NCBI GenBank assembly: GCA_028287135.1
Contig: JAQBQE010000002.1
Coordinates: 124,001-188,000 of the forward strand
Direction: 5' to 3'
Source: Myxococcales bacterium
GTDB lineage: Bacteria; Myxococcota_A; Polyangia; Haliangiales; Haliangiaceae
DNA length: 64,000 nt
In this document: one piece after another, positions 59,959 through 64,000 of the stretch
How the letters are laid out: every line of letters starts with the position of its first letter
Numbering within the stretch: the stretch's first letter is position 1
The notes under the pieces: generated by a model
Seen by the model: the letters and a program-made list of their open reading frames with translations, nothing else
Database searches by the model: none
Told to the model about the DNA's origin: nothing
Made by a program: the position numbers and the translations under genes

Positions 59959-62106
59959 ATGGCGCGCTCGTGGTGCATGATCGTTGCAACCGTGGCGCTC
60001 GCGGCGTGTCCGTCGCGAACGCCGCTCTCGAAGCTCCCCGAACCGGCGGATGATCATGCGCTGCGGCTGCGGGTCGCGCATGCAGAAGCGCGACGAGGTG
60101 CGGGTGTCACCGAGCTCGTCGAGCTGGCCGGCCACGGCGAGCCAGCCGAGCGCGTGCTCGCCGTGCGTGGGCTCGGACGGATCGGCGGACCGAAGGCGAC
60201 CGAGGCGCTCCGAGCGCTGCTGACCGATCACGACGCCGGCGTGATCACCGCGGCGGCGAGCGCGATCGGCGTCGCCGCGCTGCTCGACGAGCCGGAGCCG
60301 TCAGCCGAGCTCACCAAGGAGCTGCTTGCCGCGCTCGAGACGGTCGCCGCTCCCCACAAGCCGATCGTGATCGAGGCGATCGGTCGAGCGGCCGATCCAT
60401 CGGCGCAGGACGCGCTCGTCCAGCTGCTCGGTGACAAGGACCGTCCGATCGGTGAGGCCGCAGCGTTCGCGCTCGGACGCTTCGGCCGCCGGAAGATCGA
60501 GCTGACCGGGTCGGGACGGATCGCGCTCGGGGTACTCGCCCAGAGCGATGCCGCGCGGACGTATGCCGCGGTCTACGCGCTCGCGCGCGCGCACGTCGTC
60601 CCATCGAGCCGCACTGCATCGGACCTCGCTGCGCACGCGCGTCTTGCGCCGGTGTTGATGTCGCTCGTCGACGAGGGCGCGCCCGAGACGCGGGCCCAGG
60701 CGATCGTCGCGATCGTCAAGCACGACCACGTCGCGGGTGCGCAGCAGAGGCTCGAGAAGGCGCTGCTCGATACCGACTGGCGCGTTGCCGTCGAAGCGGT
60801 GCGCGCACTGGCCGGCGACAAGGGCACCGATGCCGGGCGCGATGCGGTCGCCGCGGTGCTGGCGCGCCGGTTCACCGAGCTCGACCGTGGTCACCAGGCG
60901 GAAGCGCATGTCGTGATCGAAGCGCTGCGTGCGCTCGGGCCGCACGCGAAGCGTCCTCTCGTGCTGATGTCGGTCACCGCGCTCGCGAGCGCGGCCGCGA
61001 CGTCGGAGAAGGTCCAGGGCGTGACCTACGGCTGGATCGGGTGCCTCGCGACGGCGGCGCTCGTCCGCGCCTCGGAGACCCCGGACCTGACGTTCGTCGA
61101 CGGCTGCAAGCTCCCCGATCACCTGCGACTGCCACTGGTCGCGGAGCTGATCACCGCGAAGGTCGGCACGCTCACCGAGAGGCGTACCGCACTCGGGAAG
61201 CTGCTCGCGCATGCCGATCCGCGGGTGCGGGTGGCCGCGTTTCCCGCGTTCGCTGCGCTGTGGGCCGAAGGATCGGCCGCCGATCATCAGGCAGCGGTGG
61301 CCACGATCGCGGGTGCGATCGGATCGCGCGATCCCATCGTTGCCGGTTCCGCGATCGATGCGGCTCCGTCGATCTACGTGGCGCTCGGCGGCAGCGACGC
61401 TTCGACGCTGGACGCGGCGGTGATCGGACGGGCGAAGACCGAGCAGGATCCCGAGCTGTCCGCGGCGATCCTCGACCTCGTCGGCAAGCGTACGATCTCT
61501 GTGGGCGCAGCGGGAGCCGATGCGTGTCGCGCGGGACTCTCGGGACACCCGGTCCGCGCGAAGGCGGCGCGGAGCTGTCTACGCGCGCTCGGTGAAGCCA
61601 CCCCCGCGGGCGACGTCGCCGCCACGACGCCACCGGAGGTCGATGTCAGCGAGGTGATCGGCGCCGAGCTGACGTGGAACCTCGAGACCACCCGTGGTCC
61701 GATCGTGATCGCGTTGCGACCGGACGTCGCCCCGTGGGCGGTCGCGACGATCGTCGCGCTGACCCGGCGCGGGTTCTACGATGGGCTCGAGCTCCATCGT
61801 GTCGTCCCGAACTTCGTCGTCCAGGGCGGCGATCCGACGATGTCGGGCTGGGGCGGCCCCGGCTTCACGACCCCCGCCGAGCCTGGCGGTGCACAGGATG
61901 GCTTCGCGGCGGGAGGTGTAGGCGTCGCCGATGCCGGTCGCGACAGCGGGGGATCGCAGTGGTTCATCATGCACAACCGGGCCCCTCACCTCGACGGTCG
62001 GTACACGTGGATCGGGAGCGTCAAGACCGGCCAGAAGTCCGCGGATGCCTTGCTGATCGGCGACAAGGTCCTGCACGCGACGATCTCGGTCGGCAACCCG
62101 CCCTGA
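59959..62106 (+). CDS. HEAT-repeat lipoprotein fused to a cyclophilin-type prolyl isomerase
   Basis: 715 aa from ATG 59959 (ATG 59950 also possible); MARSWCMIVATVALAACPS is a lipoprotein signal with lipobox LAAC. Residues about 35-560 are HEAT/PBS-lyase-like helical repeats (AERVLAVRGLGRIGGPKATE, WRVAVEAVRALAGDKG). The last 148 residues are a cyclophilin domain (GFYDGLELHRVVPNFVVQGG, GGSQWFIMHNRAPHLDG). The catalytic Arg-Phe-Gln set (HRVV, FVVQGGDP, WFI) is largely kept. It may be a chaperone anchored in the outer envelope for folding or binding of surface proteins (inference). Confidence 0.87.
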   Translation: MARSWCMIVATVALAACPSRTPLSKLPEPADDHALRLRVAHAEARRGAGVTELVELAGHGEPAERVLAVRGLGRIGGPKATEALRALLTDHDAGVITAAASAIGVAALLDEPEPSAELTKELLAALETVAAPHKPIVIEAIGRAADPSAQDALVQLLGDKDRPIGEAAAFALGRFGRRKIELTGSGRIALGVLAQSDAARTYAAVYALARAHVVPSSRTASDLAAHARLAPVLMSLVDEGAPETRAQAIVAIVKHDHVAGAQQRLEKALLDTDWRVAVEAVRALAGDKGTDAGRDAVAAVLARRFTELDRGHQAEAHVVIEALRALGPHAKRPLVLMSVTALASAAATSEKVQGVTYGWIGCLATAALVRASETPDLTFVDGCKLPDHLRLPLVAELITAKVGTLTERRTALGKLLAHADPRVRVAAFPAFAALWAEGSAADHQAAVATIAGAIGSRDPIVAGSAIDAAPSIYVALGGSDASTLDAAVIGRAKTEQDPELSAAILDLVGKRTISVGAAGADACRAGLSGHPVRAKAARSCLRALGEATPAGDVAATTPPEVDVSEVIGAELTWNLETTRGPIVIALRPDVAPWAVATIVALTRRGFYDGLELHRVVPNFVVQGGDPTMSGWGGPGFTTPAEPGGAQDGFAAGGVGVADAGRDSGGSQWFIMHNRAPHLDGRYTWIGSVKTGQKSADALLIGDKVLHATISVGNPP

Positions 62107-62167
62107 CGCGAGGTGTCCCGGCGACGCTGTCCACGGGATCTGACCGCGTTCCTCGAGATGCTGTGAG

Positions 62168-62956
62168 CTAGCTCGACGCCGACGTGTAGCTGCGGATCGC
62201 CGCGCGCCAGACCAGCCGGCTGAACACGAGCAGGAGGATCGCGCCTCCGATCGTCACGAGGGCGGTGCGCATGCCGAGCCGGCCGAGCAGCGCCATCGCC
62301 GGATACGTCGTCATCACGGCGACCGGGATCACGAACGTGAACACGAACCGCCAGATCCCGCGGAACACCTGGACCGGCCAGCGGGCGGTGTCGAAGATCG
62401 CGCCGAGCAGGTAGGTCAGGTTGTCGAGCCGCACGACCCAGAACGATGCTGCTGCGCACAGGATCCACAGCGAGTACATCGCGAACAGGCCAGCGACGAA
62501 CATCAGCAGCGCGAGCGCGAGGTCTGCGACCGCCGGCGGAGCACCGCGCAACGTGAACGCGTAGATCGCGAGCGCGATCCCACCGAGCAGATCGAACGTC
62601 TTCCACGGCTCGAACCTCGAGGCGGACACGATCGCCTGGGCGTCGACGGGCTTCAGCAGCACGTAGTCGAACGCGCCCGAACGGATCCGTTCGACGAGGT
62701 CGACGAACGACGGGCTGACGACACCTTCCATCACCGCACGCACCGCCATGAAGAATGCGATCACGAGATAGGCGGACGGCTCGTCCCAGCCCGCGACGCT
62801 GCCGCGGCCATCGAACAGCACCTTGATCGGCAGCAGCGTCAGCCCCATCCACGCCAGGGCCATGACGCCTTCGAGCAAGAAATCGGCCCGATACGCCATC
62901 CCGGCCGCGGCGCTGACCCGGAGCTGCACGAGCAGGAGCTTGAAGTAGCGGGTCAT
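62168..62956 (-). CDS. ABC-2 type permease (ABC2_membrane_6/DUF990 family), second subunit
   Basis: 262 aa; ATG 62956 overlaps the stop of the upstream permease (ATGA). Six membrane helices, beginning MTRYFKLLLVQLRVSAAAGM and YRADFLLEGVMALAWMGLTL, with the family pattern VERIRSGAFDYVLLKPVD in the first cytosolic loop. It pairs with the next permease and the ATPase to form an exporter of unknown substrate. Confidence 0.87.
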   Translation of the reverse strand: MTRYFKLLLVQLRVSAAAGMAYRADFLLEGVMALAWMGLTLLPIKVLFDGRGSVAGWDEPSAYLVIAFFMAVRAVMEGVVSPSFVDLVERIRSGAFDYVLLKPVDAQAIVSASRFEPWKTFDLLGGIALAIYAFTLRGAPPAVADLALALLMFVAGLFAMYSLWILCAAASFWVVRLDNLTYLLGAIFDTARWPVQVFRGIWRFVFTFVIPVAVMTTYPAMALLGRLGMRTALVTIGGAILLLVFSRLVWRAAIRSYTSASS

Positions 62957-63756
62957 CCGCCGACCGCCTCGAATCGCTTGATGCCTCGGTTCCAGACCCA
63001 CAGTGCGAGGAGGAGCGTGACGATGGCCCACGCCAGCTGCCCGAACAGGATCGTCGCGACGTCCGCGGCATCGAGCGGTATCGTCATCAGCTCGACCGGC
63101 GAGCTCAGCATGAACCGGAACGGCATCACCTCCGCCGCCTTGCGGAGGACCCACGGCAGGAGATCGATCGGTAACAGGTACCCCGAGAACAGCGAGAACA
63201 TCCCGAAGTAGAGGTTGAGCAGCGCCATCGTCTTGGTGACGAAGAACCCGATCGCGCCGAGCATGAACATCACGTTGAACGTGATCACCCATGCGAGGAT
63301 CAGCGATGGAATGATCATCGCGAGCTGGAGTGGCTCGGTCGTCAACGCGCTCGCACCGGAGCTGACGAGCAGGATCACGGCGATCGGAAGCGCGACGACC
63401 GTGCGAAACGGGATCGCCGCGACGTGGCTCGACGCGAAGGCGACGTACGGATGCAGGGGGCGTAGCAGGCGCATCGACATCGCGCCGAGCCGGATCTCCT
63501 CGCTGACTTGCCACGCGACCCACGATCCGGTCAGGTTCCTGACGATCAGCGTGGACAGGTAGTAGGCGGTGAACCCGGCCGAGGTGTAGCCGCGGAACGG
63601 AGCCTCGGCGGCCACGCTGCTCCACAGCCCGAGCATCACGAGGGGCAGGGTGGTGGTCAGGATCCAGACGAGGAACTCGGCGCGATAAGCGACGGTCTCC
63701 GCGACGCCGACGCGCAACAGGGTCGGCAGCGCGCGCAGCGTCCTGCTGAGGCTCAC
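62953..63756 (-). CDS. ABC-2 type permease (ABC2_membrane_6/DUF990 family), first subunit
   Basis: 267 aa from GTG 63756 (GTGA overlap with the ATPase stop). Six helices with the cytosolic motif SEEIRLGAMSMRLLRPLHPY equivalent to the LLKPVD loop of its partner, then IIPSLILAWVITFNVMFML and the last helices. Two homologous permeases with one ATPase are typical of the DUF990 exporter family. Confidence 0.87.
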   Translation of the reverse strand: MSLSRTLRALPTLLRVGVAETVAYRAEFLVWILTTTLPLVMLGLWSSVAAEAPFRGYTSAGFTAYYLSTLIVRNLTGSWVAWQVSEEIRLGAMSMRLLRPLHPYVAFASSHVAAIPFRTVVALPIAVILLVSSGASALTTEPLQLAMIIPSLILAWVITFNVMFMLGAIGFFVTKTMALLNLYFGMFSLFSGYLLPIDLLPWVLRKAAEVMPFRFMLSSPVELMTIPLDAADVATILFGQLAWAIVTLLLALWVWNRGIKRFEAVGG

Positions 63757-64000
63757 CCGGCGGCCTCGCGCGCTGCGGCGCCGTTGTCGACCAGGTCACG
63801 CGCCTCGCGCGATTTGCCGAACATCACGCGGAGGATCTCCTCGAGCGGCGGATCCTCGATCGCGAGATCCGCGACCTTGTACGGACCGAGCAGCTGGCCG
63901 ACGACGCCCGGGATCTCGCGCTCGGGCACCTTGATCGTGAGCCGCTGGCCGTCACGCACGAGCACGGTGCCGAGCTTGGCGATCGCGTCCTCGGGGATTC
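63753..64000 (-). CDS. ABC-2 exporter ATPase, C-terminal part (5' end outside window)
   Basis: Only the last 82 codons are visible; the frame is open to the right edge, so the start lies beyond 64000. The sequence NPEDAIAKLGTVLVRDGQR leads to PYKVADLAIEDPPLEEILRV, the usual C-terminal domain and ending of ABC-2 ATPases, followed by a short Ala/Arg tail. Walker motifs are not in the window. GTGA coupling to the first permease confirms a three-gene operon. Confidence 0.8.
   Translation of the reverse strand, partial: IPEDAIAKLGTVLVRDGQRLTIKVPEREIPGVVGQLLGPYKVADLAIEDPPLEEILRVMFGKSREARDLVDNGAAAREAAG

Overview
The window looks like chromosomal DNA of a myxobacterium (Myxococcota; a Kofleriaceae/Haliangium-like affiliation is my inference). 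It is roughly two-thirds G+C and densely packed. It carries many secreted lipoproteins, PEGA- and PilZ-like proteins, Ser/Thr protein kinases beside two-component systems, Gly-rich and Calx-beta surface lipoproteins, and a bacterial histone. I see no tRNA, rRNA, prophage, IS element or CRISPR array, so the region reads as core/shell chromosome rather than an island.

Layout. 1-7.2 kb: the 3' end of a TonB/AgmX-type protein, a secreted papain-like protease with a P-domain, a Ser/Thr kinase running into an ATP-dependent DNA ligase, small lipoproteins and an adenine deaminase. 7.3-14.2 kb: a Tex protein with a very long Gly/Gln/RGG tail, then a translationally coupled sulfatase-fold/PHP hydrolase pair. 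14.2-18.1 kb: an orphan LuxR-type regulator, a membrane Ser/Thr kinase with an unknown outer domain, a bacteriocin-like double-glycine leader peptide and uridine kinase. 18.1-28.2 kb: lipoproteins, a sugar-nucleotide epimerase, a rhodanese lipoprotein, an ethylmalonyl-CoA-mutase-type B12 enzyme, a giant DUF349 protein, an EamA transporter and a small outer-membrane-like protein. 28.2-34.2 kb: glycogen/alpha-glucan genes (branching enzyme, GH57 enzyme) around a membrane metalloprotease, then a thioesterase. 34.2-39.8 kb: a Gly-rich lipoprotein, a ZntB/CorA transporter, a VanX dipeptidase and a two-gene bd-like oxidase whose large subunit ends in a cytochrome c domain. 39.8-42.2 kb: an ahpC-ahpD/oxyR peroxide-defence locus with a recognisable OxyR operator. 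42.2-50.8 kb: a Calx-beta lipoprotein, a DevBCA-like exporter, and an NtrC-type response regulator with a multi-TM histidine kinase. 50.9-54.8 kb: a MerR regulator with a perfect 24-bp palindrome in its promoter, coupled to a VIT/von Willebrand protein, then a lipoprotein amidase. 54.9-55.3 kb: a 400-bp nested inverted repeat. 55.3-64 kb: a PilZ-like/PEGA protein, a histone-fold protein, a beta-propeller lipoprotein, a HEAT-cyclophilin fusion lipoprotein, and an ABC-2 exporter cut by the window edge.

Expression logic. Two initiation styles coexist. Twelve uncoupled genes have a TANNNT hexamer ending 6-9 nt before the start codon, which fits leaderless or near-leaderless mRNAs. A smaller group (ahpC, the histone, the NtrC regulator, downstream operon genes) has clear Shine-Dalgarno sequences. 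Operon partners usually overlap by ATGA or GTGA, and three convergent pairs share a palindromic CTAG so that both stop codons overlap.

The strongest leads are the leaderless promoter pattern, the double-glycine peptide, the histone gene with its own inverted repeat and terminator, the nested inverted repeat at 54.9-55.3 kb, the exporter/two-component locus with a sigma-54-like promoter, and the MerR palindrome controlling a VIT-vWA protein.
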